37,836 bases of DNA from Halalkalibacter oceani (GCF_023715605.1 NZ_JAMBOL010000032.1:1-37836), one strand, 5' to 3'; shown: positions 25,550 through 34,890, counted from the stretch's first letter. Numbers and translations are program-made. Notes: a model not told the origin generated them from the letters alone.

Positions 25550-26832
25550 GCCAGGCCGAGCGTACGGAAACGACTCCTCCCACCGAAGAAGAGGAGTTTT
25601 CCGTAAAGGAAACGAGCGTGCTGTTTGAAGCGAAAGCGAGCTGGGTGCTGCTGGCTTTGCTGGCGCTGGCGATTTGGTTCCGCTTTTTGCCATTGATCGC
25701 TGTCTCTACTTTTTTGCTGCTGCTTTCCTTCTGTATGATCTGGTGGAAGAAGAAAGCGCTGACAGGACTGGAGCCACAGCTGACATTCTCGACGTCGCGC
25801 GTCTTTGCCGAAGAGGAATTTCATATTGACGCATCGCTCACAAACAATAAATGGTTGCCATTAGTATGGCTTGAATGCGAACTGGCTGGCAGCAGGCTTG
25901 TCAGCTGGGGGAAACAGCAACGTACATATGTCGTGCGCTTTTTGTGGCTGTTATGGTATCAGCGGATTGAGTGGACGATTGAAGGGAAGGCGCAGCGGCG
26001 CGGTGTGTATGAATGTCAGGACGTCACGCTCAGATCGGGAGACGGATTTCGCTTTTCAGAACAGGAGAAGCCGTTTCCAGTCGGGCAGGTGCTGTTTATT
26101 TATCCAGCTTTGCGTTCTGTTCGGCCACCTGCCTTTCGCCCATCCTTGCAATGGGGGATGAATGGGAAGCAGGGCGGCTTTCTGGAAGATCCGCTGCTGA
26201 TCGCCGGGATTCGGGACTATGAGCCGGGCGACGAATGGCGGAAGTTTAACTGGAAGGCAAGCGCCCGTACAGGGAAGCTGCAGTCCAATATTTATCAGCC
26301 TGTTGTGACGGAGCAGCTGATGATCGCCATTGATGTACAAGCTTTTCTAGTACAGCCCGAGGCGTATGAGGATCCGAGTGAGCAAAAGAAATATGAGCTG
26401 CAAAAGCAAGAAGCATTTGAGAACTATTTGTCGATTATCGCCTCGTTCGCCGCGGTTTATGAAAAGCAGGGGATCATGATCGGATTTATCACAAATGCGC
26501 TTGATTACAAAGGACAGCCGCTCGCTTCTCTACAGCCAAACGCTCAATTGACAAGCTTCCTCGATCAACTGGCAAAAATGGAAGCGCGCATCCAAATGAG
26601 AAAGAAAGACTTTTTGCAGAAGCTGCGCTATGAATTGCCCCGTTCGGTGCCGCTATTTCTTTTTTGCGGAACGGTGACGAAGGAGCATTATCAATGGTAC
26701 GAACAGGAAAAGAACCGGCTGGCGGATGTGCAGTTCTTTTATAGCAAAGAGAGCGAATATTCACAAAGGCTCACCCGGCTTGCTAAGCCGTTTGATGAGT
26801 ATGTGCAGCAGCCGGCGAGGAAAGGAGGATAG
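25546..26832 (+). CDS. DUF58 protein (YeaD-like)
   Basis: A 428-residue protein with two transmembrane helices near residues 27-65, a beta-rich region, and the DUF58 signature GIRDYEPGDEWRKFNWKASA at about 224-243 followed by a von Willebrand-like segment (LMIAIDVQ). DUF58 proteins work with MoxR ATPases in envelope assembly of unknown kind. The start ATG overlaps the moxR stop, and the next gene begins two bases after its stop. Confidence 0.88.
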   Translation: MSQAERTETTPPTEEEEFSVKETSVLFEAKASWVLLALLALAIWFRFLPLIAVSTFLLLLSFCMIWWKKKALTGLEPQLTFSTSRVFAEEEFHIDASLTNNKWLPLVWLECELAGSRLVSWGKQQRTYVVRFLWLLWYQRIEWTIEGKAQRRGVYECQDVTLRSGDGFRFSEQEKPFPVGQVLFIYPALRSVRPPAFRPSLQWGMNGKQGGFLEDPLLIAGIRDYEPGDEWRKFNWKASARTGKLQSNIYQPVVTEQLMIAIDVQAFLVQPEAYEDPSEQKKYELQKQEAFENYLSIIASFAAVYEKQGIMIGFITNALDYKGQPLASLQPNAQLTSFLDQLAKMEARIQMRKKDFLQKLRYELPRSVPLFLFCGTVTKEHYQWYEQEKNRLADVQFFYSKESEYSQRLTRLAKPFDEYVQQPARKGG

Positions 26833-26834
26833 CG

Positions 26835-28211
26835 ATGCAGCTGTTTACATCCATCGGAAAATCATTGATCGTGCTGCTTAGTGAGGCGGTATGGATTTAT
26901 TACTTGATCGTCCTGTTCACGAGTATCGAGTGGGGAAGTGTCGCTTCCTTCCAGGTCTCCTGGTGGCTCGGCGCGGCAATCCTCGGCTACGCTATGACAA
27001 AAGGGCTTGCCGGCAGAGTTCATTACATCGCTGTGATCGCGATTCAGCTGCCGCTTTTGCTTTTCATTCTTTGGCAAAACTGGCTGGCGGCCGTGCCGCA
27101 AGGTGGTTGGGTTCTTGGGATTTCGCTGAGCCTCGCCCTTCTTTTTCTCTATGTTCGCAGTGGCAGCTTCGTCTTTTTTGAACCGAAGCGGGCCCATATG
27201 CTCCGGCGCTTTGAAGGGAATATTATCTTTTATGTGATGTTTGCCTGGATTTTCACCTATAACGGGTGGGCGACCGAAACGTTTCATCTTCTGTTTCTCG
27301 CCAGCATTTTTCTCAGCTTGCTCGGAATGGTGACAACATTACAAAGCGATACGCAGTCGGCCGGACAGGAGGTAGAGGTGAGGACGGTTGGCCAGTCCCG
27401 CTGGTTTCATGGGGTGCTTTCGTTATTTGTGCTTTCCATCACCCTGCTATGCTTTGTGTTATTTTTGCCGATCATTCGCAACGGACTTTATGCGCTTGCT
27501 CTCACGGGCTGGGGCTGGCTGACGGCGGCTGGTGCTCTGGCGCTTAAATGGCTCCACTGGCTGCTCAGTTTGCTGCCAGGCGAAACGGGCGGCGAGATGC
27601 TGCTGGCGGAGAACAATGAGATGCCACTGCTTCCTGAAGAAGCGATGGAGGAAGCGCCGTTCAACATTCCGATCCACTGGATTGTCATTGGCCTCGGCAG
27701 CGTGGTCGCGATCCTCGCTCTCATCGTTGTCGCCAGATTTTTGAAAGGCTGGCAGCCGCCAAAAGGGATCAAGCCACGCAAGCTGCGCGTTACCCGCATT
27801 TCCTTATGGAGCAGGCTGCTCAGCTCCTTACAGGCGTTAGGGCGCAGGCTAAAACGGAGATGGCGCGCCGGTATCCGGCGTTATTATCTTCATTCGGTTT
27901 ATTGGACATATGCCAAAGTCCATAAGTGGGGGAGAAAAAACGGCTTGAAACGTCAAAAGGTGGAGACGGCGAAGGACTATATTGACAGAATCATCTCCAG
28001 ACTGACGGAAGACCAAAAAGGGGAAAGTGACGCTGAAAGACGTGAGCAGGCGGAGCTGCAAAGTATGCTGAGACAGCTCTATCAGGAATATGACGCCGTC
28101 TATTACGGGGGAGAGAAAATCGGAACCGAAACGGATTACGCGCCGTTACTGAACATGCTTGGCGCTAGATCGCTTAAAAAAAGGCGCACGGCAGGAAATA
28201 GTGGCGCTTAA
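26835..28211 (+). CDS. polytopic membrane protein with DUF4129-like C-terminus, third gene of the MoxR operon
   Basis: A 458-residue protein: about seven transmembrane helices in the first 240 residues and one more at about 280-302, then a basic cytosolic region and a helical C-terminus (VETAKDYIDRIISRL ... LYQEYDAVYYGG) that resembles DUF4129. In this position B. subtilis has YebA, a membrane protein with an exported transglutaminase core; here I see no Cys-His-Asp transglutaminase block between the helices, so the enzyme domain appears to be missing. AAAGGAGG precedes the ATG. A terminator follows. Confidence 0.75.
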   Translation: MQLFTSIGKSLIVLLSEAVWIYYLIVLFTSIEWGSVASFQVSWWLGAAILGYAMTKGLAGRVHYIAVIAIQLPLLLFILWQNWLAAVPQGGWVLGISLSLALLFLYVRSGSFVFFEPKRAHMLRRFEGNIIFYVMFAWIFTYNGWATETFHLLFLASIFLSLLGMVTTLQSDTQSAGQEVEVRTVGQSRWFHGVLSLFVLSITLLCFVLFLPIIRNGLYALALTGWGWLTAAGALALKWLHWLLSLLPGETGGEMLLAENNEMPLLPEEAMEEAPFNIPIHWIVIGLGSVVAILALIVVARFLKGWQPPKGIKPRKLRVTRISLWSRLLSSLQALGRRLKRRWRAGIRRYYLHSVYWTYAKVHKWGRKNGLKRQKVETAKDYIDRIISRLTEDQKGESDAERREQAELQSMLRQLYQEYDAVYYGGEKIGTETDYAPLLNMLGARSLKKRRTAGNSGA

Positions 28212-28234
28212 GAAAAATAATGAACAACCATCAT

Positions 28235-28275
28235 CAGCCAGGTTTGCCCGTAGATCATCGAAGCAAACCTGGCTG
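28235..28275. terminator. terminator shared by the MoxR operon and the convergent gene
   Basis: A 13-bp stem, CAGCCAGGTTTGC (28235-28247) and GCAAACCTGGCTG (28263-28275), with TTATTTT on the right. It touches the stop codon of the minus-strand gene. Confidence 0.8.
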
Positions 28276-28632
28276 TTATTTTCGAGGCGGATTATTTAAT
28301 AAAGAGGATAAAAAGTCGCCGACAGGAACATCACGGACTTGATCAATAAGCTTATCGAGCTCGGATCTTTTTCGCAATGAGCCTTCAAGCAGGACTTGAA
28401 CGGTTTGATCTCTGTCAACAAGAATGGACTGCACGTGAAGAGCATCGGTTAACAAGGCGATAATCACAGCGATTTCATTTGGAGTAAGCCGTGATGCCAG
28501 GTTCTTTGCTTTAGCTTGCTGTTGTTTTTTTTGATTGAATTGATTCGGCGGGGGCCCTTGCTGATTTTGCTGCTGCCCCTGACCGTAAAGATACGGATTG
28601 CGATAAGGAGGTGGTGAGCCATTTGGAAACAT
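28276..28632 (-). CDS. Gln/Asn/Pro-rich N-terminus protein, hypothetical
   Basis: A 118-residue protein. Residues 1-45 are low complexity (Pro, Asn, Gln, Tyr), like spore coat-associated proteins; residues 46-118 are a compact helical domain with LTPNEIAVIIALLTDALHVQ and LEGSLRKRSELDKLIDQVRD. TAAGGAGGGG precedes the ATG. No family recognised. Confidence 0.58.
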   Translation of the reverse strand: MFPNGSPPPYRNPYLYGQGQQQNQQGPPPNQFNQKKQQQAKAKNLASRLTPNEIAVIIALLTDALHVQSILVDRDQTVQVLLEGSLRKRSELDKLIDQVRDVPVGDFLSSLLNNPPRK

Positions 28633-28654
28633 ATAAAACCCCTCCTTATGTTAG

Positions 28655-28786
28655 TTAAGAATTAAAGACGATTAAAGGACTGGCAGGGACGTCACTCGGT
28701 TCGCCATTTCCTAAGTCAAGCAGGAAGCTGATAACGATAAAAATTGTCATGACAAACAAAAGACCGCGTTGGAATTTGTCGTCCAT
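28655..28786 (-). CDS. 43-residue single-pass membrane protein
   Basis: A short open frame, ATG at 28786 and TAA at 28655-28657, encoding MDDKFQRGLLFVMTIFIVIS then FLLDLGNGEPSDVP and an uncharged end. Residues 9-25 form one transmembrane helix. A GTGGGTG lies 6 bases before the ATG. It sits 22 bases upstream of, and co-directional with, the 118-residue gene, so the two probably form one transcript. Too short for most gene finders; reality inferred from start signal, helix and position. Confidence 0.55.
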   Translation of the reverse strand: MDDKFQRGLLFVMTIFIVISFLLDLGNGEPSDVPASPLIVFNS

Positions 28787-28871
28787 GTTTTCACCCACTC
28801 TGCGCACGATTTTCCTACATCTTATTCGTCACAGCTTGACTTTGTTCAAGATGCAAGCCCCCGCTTCTTTC

Positions 28872-29150
28872 TTATTCACTTTCAATATGCTTGACAAACT
28901 GGTGGAAATGGCTGAGAGCCATCATCAAAATTTCGCTATCTGTCGTTTGCGCCGCGCTCATGCCCACTTTTCGAAAATAGGTTTGAATCTCTGCAAGCTG
29001 TTCGAGCTGTTCTCTATACAATGAGCATTCGATATACCTCGTTTCAATCCCGAGATGGGCCGCTAAATCGTTTGTTTTCCGGCACGTTTCGTTAAGCTCG
29101 TCCGTAAAGCGGTAATAGGTGGCGAGCTGTTGTTCTCTTCCCGTAGCCAT
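28872..29150 (-). CDS. small helical protein, hypothetical
   Basis: A 92-residue, charged, all-helical protein with no signal or membrane segment, containing ELNETCRKTNDLAAHLGIE and SEILMMALSHFHQFVKHIES. GAGGAGGAGGGG precedes the ATG. It is the first gene of the minus-strand group 28276-29150 and divergent from the yjaZ-like gene. No family recognised. Confidence 0.58.
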   Translation of the reverse strand: MATGREQQLATYYRFTDELNETCRKTNDLAAHLGIETRYIECSLYREQLEQLAEIQTYFRKVGMSAAQTTDSEILMMALSHFHQFVKHIESE

Positions 29151-29215
29151 CGAGATCCCCTCCTCCTCTTCTTATTTTTACATAATCGCCAAAAGGTGAA
29201 AACCATGAATTGATG

Positions 29216-29255
29216 ATGAACCTGGACAGATGAAGGTTCATATTATCATTTTTTC
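29216..29255 (+). terminator. hairpin in the yjaZ leader
   Basis: ATGAACCT (29216-29223) pairs with AGGTTCAT (29234-29241), with weaker pairing outside, and a T6 run is at 29250-29255. It could end a transcript coming from upstream or be a leader attenuator for the metalloprotease gene. Confidence 0.4.
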
Positions 29256-29284
29256 TCATATAGTAATTTAGAGGAGGGAAAAGC

Positions 29285-30112
29285 ATGGGTGTGGTGCGAA
29301 CGGATAGATGGCTGCGGATGTATGCTGAGCAGTGGAAGAAGGCGGATAGCGTAACAGAAAAGGTCGATGTCGCCCGGAAAACGCTAATCAAGCCGCTTTG
29401 TGATGTCTTTCAGACAAAGGATGTTCATGCGCTGCAGGATCATTTGCTGCAAGCCGGCCTGCTTCAGCCGGATCAGCCTCTTTCTTCCCAATGGCTGGAG
29501 CGTGAGGAGCCATGGCGGATTGTCGCGGAGCAATACCGAGCGTTGCAGCGAAAGTGGACGGGACCCGAGGTGAAAATTTATTTGCTGCCGATTGAGGAGC
29601 GCAATCGTTTTTTGCAGGACCAGCTCGGGGGAAAAATGGGGCTGACATTACCAGAAGCGGTTATTCTCTTTATTCATCCGGCGATTGAAGAAGAAGAGCT
29701 GCGGGTTTTGCTGACTCATGAATATCATCATTGCTGCCGGCTGAGTCATACAAAAGTGACGGAACAGGAGATTACATTATTAGAGTCGATCGTCATGGAA
29801 GGGCTGGCCGAACATGCAGTGAAAGAAGAGTTCGGTTCGGGGCGCACGGCAGTATGGACAAGATATTACGACCGGTCATGGAGCATGGAATGGTTCGAGA
29901 AATGGCTGAAGCCACATCTTGATTTGCCAAACAGAAAGCTTCATTACCGTTATTTATATGGTGACAAGCGAAGCGGTATTCCACTTTGGCTTGGTTATTA
30001 TTTTGGCTTCCGGCTTGTTGCGACGGCGTGGGATGAAGAAGCGACCACGAGCAAGCTGTTACCTTGTCCAGCGGAGGAACTGCTGGCAAAATCGGAGTTT
30101 CATGAACGATAA
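29285..30112 (+). CDS. yjaZ: DUF2268 zinc-metalloprotease-like protein (YjaZ-like)
   Basis: A 275-residue cytosolic protein with a gluzincin-type motif HEYHH (His145, Glu146, His149) and a later glutamate in MEGLAEH (Glu172), the expected third zinc ligand. DUF2268 proteins are putative Zn-dependent proteases of unknown substrate. GAGGAGGG precedes the ATG. The link to yjaZ rests on family and on yjbA and trpS following. It is followed closely by a small membrane-protein gene. Confidence 0.85.
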   Translation: MGVVRTDRWLRMYAEQWKKADSVTEKVDVARKTLIKPLCDVFQTKDVHALQDHLLQAGLLQPDQPLSSQWLEREEPWRIVAEQYRALQRKWTGPEVKIYLLPIEERNRFLQDQLGGKMGLTLPEAVILFIHPAIEEEELRVLLTHEYHHCCRLSHTKVTEQEITLLESIVMEGLAEHAVKEEFGSGRTAVWTRYYDRSWSMEWFEKWLKPHLDLPNRKLHYRYLYGDKRSGIPLWLGYYFGFRLVATAWDEEATTSKLLPCPAEELLAKSEFHER

Positions 30113-30136
30113 AGAAGAGCAGGGGAGGTGATTAAG

Positions 30137-30361
30137 TTGATTCGGCTATTTTTTGTGCTTACCGGTATTTTGCTGGCGGTTGGCGGCGGTGTCAGCATAC
30201 TTGCGTATTTAAATTTGTTGACGACAGGCTATCATTTTACGATGTATCTCGCTTTTCTTGTCAATCGAATTGAACTTTATCTCTTTTTGGCCGGAGTCGC
30301 TTTAACGATAGGTGCCCTCATGTTCCCCTCTTCCCGTAAACGTCGTCGCCCTCCGAAATAA
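30137..30361 (+). CDS. small two-helix membrane protein, hypothetical
   Basis: A 74-residue protein with transmembrane helices at about 3-25 and 38-62 and a strongly basic end ([10 protein letters not shown]). I chose the TTG at 30137 because GGGGAGGTG lies about 8 bases upstream; the GTG at 30128 is part of that site. It lies 24 bases after the yjaZ-like stop, so probably in one operon. Confidence 0.6.
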   Translation: MIRLFFVLTGILLAVGGGVSILAYLNLLTTGYHFTMYLAFLVNRIELYLFLAGVALTIGALMFPSSRKRRRPPK

Positions 30362-30458
30362 ATTATTCTCAGGAATTAGCAGCTTGTGGAATAAACTGGT
30401 TCCAGTCTGCCTATACTGTGGATACCAAATTGATTCAGAAGTAAGGGGGGGCTTTAGT

Positions 30459-31205
30459 ATGGTCCATATTCGAGACGTATGGGTCAACTGGTTCGAAGGC
30501 GAAGAAAATGGCTACAACGTTTGTGAGTTTCATGAATGGCGCAGTGAAGACAAGATCGAGGTACTGGATCAGGCGAAGCTTGTTTTCGTAAGTGCCCGCC
30601 TATTTGATTATCTTGAAAATTATTTAGATGAACTGCCTGATGAATTGCTGGCAGAGGTTTACCAGCAAAGCTATTTACGAAAAAACATGTCACGGCTGCA
30701 GCTTGATTATTGCTTTGTGGCGACAGACGGCGAGAAAGTGATCGCGGTCGATACGATGGGATATAAAACACCGATTCGCAAAAGCCGCCTGACTCCGCGG
30801 CAGGAACAAACGGTGTATGAGCTATTGCAGCAGCATGAAATGAAAGAGTTTGATATTGAGCATGAAATCGGGAAAAAGGAATACCATATGCTTTCTCCGG
30901 ATCCCGCCGAGCTGAAAGGATTGACCCGCAAGGAACGTCAATTAAAGCAGCTGCTCTATATGGCGCTCGATCAGCTTTATACGACGGGGACTGATGCCGA
31001 GGTGCGCTATTGGTATACGGAATGGAACCCGCGTGATTATATGCGGATTCAGATGCTTGAAAGAGAAGAAGCGTGGCAGCAGCTTTATGATGAGATTCGC
31101 CCGGGGTGGACAAGCAAGCATCATCAACTATGTGAAGCGATGGTCCGCGGACAGGCATTTTTCGAGAAGCTCTGGGAGCTTGAGCATGGGGAAAGCGTAA
31201 AATAA
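30459..31205 (+). CDS. yjbA: DUF3603 protein YjbA
   Basis: A 248-residue cytosolic protein matching remembered B. subtilis YjbA (249 residues) over long blocks: [47 protein letters not shown] and RYWYTEWNP. Function unknown. The ATG at 30459 is preceded by AAGGGGGG; an upstream in-frame extension lacks family similarity. It precedes trpS as in B. subtilis, though here the app permease genes found before it there are absent. Confidence 0.92.
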   Translation: MVHIRDVWVNWFEGEENGYNVCEFHEWRSEDKIEVLDQAKLVFVSARLFDYLENYLDELPDELLAEVYQQSYLRKNMSRLQLDYCFVATDGEKVIAVDTMGYKTPIRKSRLTPRQEQTVYELLQQHEMKEFDIEHEIGKKEYHMLSPDPAELKGLTRKERQLKQLLYMALDQLYTTGTDAEVRYWYTEWNPRDYMRIQMLEREEAWQQLYDEIRPGWTSKHHQLCEAMVRGQAFFEKLWELEHGESVK

Positions 31206-31245
31206 TGCAGATTGTGAGCAAGCGTTGACATTTTTACGACCTCCA

Positions 31246-31274
31246 TTTACAATTCCACACCACTCTCCTATAAT
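31246..31274 (+). promoter_or_regulatory. sigma-A promoter of the 39-residue gene
   Basis: TTTACA (31246-31251) and TATAAT (31269-31274) are separated by exactly 17 bases, 37 bases before the start codon. A near-consensus promoter. Confidence 0.82.
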
Positions 31275-31310
31275 GGGAAGGAAGAACATCTGTACATAGG
31301 AGGGATAGAA

Positions 31311-31430
31311 ATGAACACGGATACTTTTGCTCATACAGTCATGCAAATCCTTACAGTCGTTTTACTCGTTGGAACGTTAGGACTTTCCTTTTTTGTCGGG
31401 AAAATCTGGAAAAAGAATAACGGGTATTAA
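31311..31430 (+). CDS. 39-residue single-pass membrane protein
   Basis: A complete short frame encoding MNTDTFAHTVMQILTVVLLV then GTLGLSFFVGKIWKKNNGY. Residues 9-29 form one transmembrane helix, with a basic end. TAGGAGGG lies about 7 bases before the ATG and a near-consensus promoter lies upstream (31246-31274). No family recognised. The promoter and ribosome site make it more convincing than most frames of this size. Confidence 0.72.
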   Translation: MNTDTFAHTVMQILTVVLLVGTLGLSFFVGKIWKKNNGY

Positions 31431-31437
31431 AGAGGGA

Positions 31438-31562
31438 GCTTGAGACAAAACTAGCTTTGAACCTACTGGCAATGGCTTCACACGCCACAAGCCCGTGGCG
31501 GTTCCGCTCATTGCTTAGAGGCTGGAAAAAGGTAAAAACAACCTTTTTCCAGCCTCTTTTTT
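31438..31562 (+). repeat. dispersed hairpin element, full-length copy, acting as terminator
   Basis: A leader AGCTTGAGACAAAACTAGCT (31438-31457) is followed by GCCACAAGCCCGTGGC and CGCTCATTGCTT (31505-31516), then a perfect 17-bp hairpin with arms AGAGGCTGGAAAAAGGT (31517-31533) and 31541-31557, then T6. Parts of it recur at 14364-14401, 16417-16472, 23614-23682 and, inverted, at 34850-34925. Confidence 0.75.
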
Positions 31563-31604
31563 GTTTCGTAATCAGGTTTCGGCTCTTTGACCTCGCTACC
31601 GTGA

Positions 31605-31693
31605 TGGGGGCACGCTTTCCGCAGGCGGGCGTTGAACGAACCGGCAACGTCGGTGTATTTCAACATGCCCGTCCTCCTGGAAGATGTCCGCTT
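31605..31693. repeat. diverged palindromic intergenic element
   Basis: CTTTCCGCAGGCGGGCGTTGA on the left and a complementary block TTTCAACATGCCCGTCCTCC further right pair imperfectly, and the CTTTCCGC start matches the arm of the element at 13999-14100. It appears to be a decayed copy of that family between two genes. Confidence 0.45.
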
Positions 31694-31773
31694 TTTGCTT
31701 CTCCACAAATAAAGACTGGGGCTACCCAATGTAAAGTGCCATCTTCAGAAAATCATGCGAACAATCGTTTTTC

Positions 31774-32766
<993 letters not shown>

Positions 32767-32923
32767 TCATCCTTTCACCATTGCATGATTTCTACTTTAT
32801 CATATAATGTCTGTCCTTTCACCAATCCTTTACGGAAACATAACAAAAGGACGGTTGAATAATTACGCATTTCTTTTCCATACTTTATAAGTAAGGCGCA
32901 TATTACAGAAAGAGGTGCTATCG

Positions 32924-34081
32924 ATGTCAGGAGCTCCAGTTGTGTTTACCGCTTCGATTGGGAAAGGGCATGATCAGGCGGCGCTTGCATTGCGGAAGGA
33001 ACTTGAAGCACGGGGCTTTCCGCGTGTAAGGGTGATTGATACGCTGCATTGGCTTCATCCATTACTCCACCACAGTGTCCGTATGTCTTATACGTGGCTG
33101 CTGCGCTATCGTCCGGAAGTATGGGGGAAGCTTTTTTCGGAAAATTTTCAGTCGCCCAAATGGCTTGTTTCCTATGAGAAAATGATCCGTCTTTTTACAA
33201 AACAGGTCGAGCGTTTCATCGCCAGGGAAAATCCTTCCTTTATTATATCGACACATCCGCTGGCAACGCTGCTGCTGGCATTGGCGAAGGAAAAGCAGGA
33301 TTGCAGCATTCCCTTATACAGTGTGGTGACTGATTTTCAACTGCACCGCGCCTATCTACATAAACAGGTGAACCGTTATTTCACGATCGATGAACAGGCT
33401 CCGCGATTTGCGATTCAGAACGGTCTGTCGCCCGCGTTGTTTCAAGTTAGTGGAATTCCATTTCCGACAGAGCCGCCGACTGCGATGGAGGCAGCTCTGT
33501 TTCGGGAAAAGCAGAATGTTCCTCCTGATCGCGCGACGGTTCTCGTGGCGGGAGGGGGCTTCGGCATTTCTAGCTACGAAACCATTCTGGAAGAACTGGA
33601 ATGTATCGATAAGCAGCTGACCATATTGTGTATGACTGGCCGCAACGAGCAGGCGGCGCGGAAAATCAACCCCGCTGCCTCTAAACATGAGGTACGCATT
33701 ATTCCGTATACGGCTCATTTTGTTTCGTATATGGCAATCAGTGACGTTATGATCACGAAAGCAGGCGGGCTGACACTCAGCGAGGCGCTTGCTTGTGAAA
33801 CTCCACTTGTTCTTTACGAGCCGATTCCGGGGCATGAAGAGCAGAATGCGAATATTGTGGTTGAGTGGGGGTTGGCGCTTAGAGCGTTTACGCGCCGCCA
33901 GATCTCTGAACAGACTGCCCTTATTTTAACCAATCAGCGGGTGAAAGAGAGAATGATCCAATCGGCACAGAAACGGAAAAAGCCGTACGCTGCTAAGGAA
34001 ATTGTTAATGCGATTACGCTTGGTCAGCATCACGCTGCTGACGTCGTTCACGCAGGCGCATTATCCAAAGGATCAGGTTGA
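32924..34081 (+). CDS. diacylglycerol glycosyltransferase-like protein (MGDG synthase/GT28 family)
   Basis: A 385-residue enzyme: the N-terminal MGDG-synthase-type domain opens with FTASIGKGHDQAA and FIISTHPLATLL; the C-terminal nucleotide-sugar domain shows VLVAGGGFG and ITKAGGLTLSEALACETPLV with PGHEEQN. Members such as UgtP transfer glucose from UDP-glucose to diacylglycerol, making glycolipids that anchor lipoteichoic acid. The acceptor here is inferred. The ATG at 32924 follows AGAGGTG; a GTG at 32915 is less likely. Its 3' end overlaps a minus-strand gene by 68 bases. Confidence 0.82.
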   Translation: MSGAPVVFTASIGKGHDQAALALRKELEARGFPRVRVIDTLHWLHPLLHHSVRMSYTWLLRYRPEVWGKLFSENFQSPKWLVSYEKMIRLFTKQVERFIARENPSFIISTHPLATLLLALAKEKQDCSIPLYSVVTDFQLHRAYLHKQVNRYFTIDEQAPRFAIQNGLSPALFQVSGIPFPTEPPTAMEAALFREKQNVPPDRATVLVAGGGFGISSYETILEELECIDKQLTILCMTGRNEQAARKINPAASKHEVRIIPYTAHFVSYMAISDVMITKAGGLTLSEALACETPLVLYEPIPGHEEQNANIVVEWGLALRAFTRRQISEQTALILTNQRVKERMIQSAQKRKKPYAAKEIVNAITLGQHHAADVVHAGALSKGSG

Positions 34082-34196
34082 GGCCGACTAATGGAAAGAA
34101 GATCAAATCATTGCGGTTATCCTGCTGATAGGAAATGACGACGAAAATAACGAGGGCGATAACGGCAACGGCTTGAGCCAGCTGTAGTTTGGTCAT
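34014..34196 (-). CDS. 60-residue two-helix membrane protein
   Basis: A 60-residue protein with hydrophobic helices at about 7-23 and 31-46 and a charged end (RLRERRQQRDADQA). A strong AAAGGAGGAG site precedes the ATG, which supports it as a gene. Its last 68 bases overlap the end of the convergent glycosyltransferase gene. No family recognised. Confidence 0.65.
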   Translation of the reverse strand: MTKLQLAQAVAVIALVIFVVISYQQDNRNDLIFFPLVGLNLILWIMRLRERRQQRDADQA

Positions 34197-34281
34197 TGAT
34201 TTTTCTCCTCCTTTTGCATGATTATGACATGATGGACATAGGTTACATTATAGCAATTTTTACTGGGAAGAGGCGAATGGG

Positions 34282-34845
34282 ATGAACAATAAAAAACGGC
34301 AAACCTTTTATCGGAGCATTCTAATTCTCATACTGTGCGGAGTCGGCTTTATGTATAGTCAATCAACAACGGTCTTTCAGCAGGTGGAGGAAGCAGTGGC
34401 CGCCCAGGTGACAACAGGGGCGCAAATTGGACAAGAAGCGCTTTCCTTTGAATTGCCGACTTTAACAGGGAAGCAGGTCGCGCTCGCCGATTATCGCGGA
34501 CAGCCGGTCGTGCTCAACTTCTTTGCGACATGGTGTCATCCATGCCAGGAAGAAATGCCGATTATCGTTGAGATGGAAAAAAGGCTGAAGGAAAAGAATG
34601 TCGCTTTTTTGGCGGTCAACATGACAAGTCAGGAAACGGACAAGTCACAAATCAAACCATTTCTCCAGCATTTCCGCGCCTATTTTGATCCGCTGCTTGA
34701 CGAAGAAGGAGACGTGCTGAAAGCTTATCAAATCATCGGCATCCCGACGACGATTGTCATTGATGAGCATGGCATCATCACCCAACGGATTAACGGCGGG
34801 ATGACCTATGAGATGATGGAAGATCTGATTTTGCTGCGCGAGTAA
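34282..34845 (+). CDS. membrane-anchored thiol-disulfide oxidoreductase (TlpA/ResA-like)
   Basis: A 187-residue protein: an N-terminal signal anchor (about 11-28), then an exported thioredoxin fold with the active site WCHPC (Cys85, Cys88) and a cis-proline in IIGIPTT. Relatives reduce c-type cytochrome haem-binding cysteines (ResA) or act in sporulation (StoA); YneN-like proteins have no clear role. The WCHPC sequence differs from ResA (WCEPC, from memory). The ATG follows GGGAAGAGG. A hairpin follows. Confidence 0.85.
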   Translation: MNNKKRQTFYRSILILILCGVGFMYSQSTTVFQQVEEAVAAQVTTGAQIGQEALSFELPTLTGKQVALADYRGQPVVLNFFATWCHPCQEEMPIIVEMEKRLKEKNVAFLAVNMTSQETDKSQIKPFLQHFRAYFDPLLDEEGDVLKAYQIIGIPTTIVIDEHGIITQRINGGMTYEMMEDLILLRE

Positions 34846-34849
34846 AGAG

Positions 34850-34890
34850 AGGGCTGGGAAAAAAGGTTGTTTTACCCTTTTCCCAGCCCT
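34850..34890. terminator. hairpin between the TlpA-like gene and the antiporter gene
   Basis: AGGGCTGGGAAAA (34850-34862) pairs with TTTTCCCAGCCCT (34878-34890), with AAGG/CC pairing inside. It ends both converging genes. Read on the minus strand it is preceded by CACTCATTGTTT (34902-34891), so it is an inverted copy of the dispersed hairpin element. Confidence 0.75.

Noticed and set aside
30484-31221. 245-codon frame antisense to yjbA
   Set aside because: yjbA is conserved and has a proper start; the antisense frame has neither start signal nor domain.
31225-31274. TTGACA at 31225 as -35 for the 39-residue gene
   Set aside because: It is 38 bases from the TATAAT; TTTACA at 31246 has the correct 17-base spacing.
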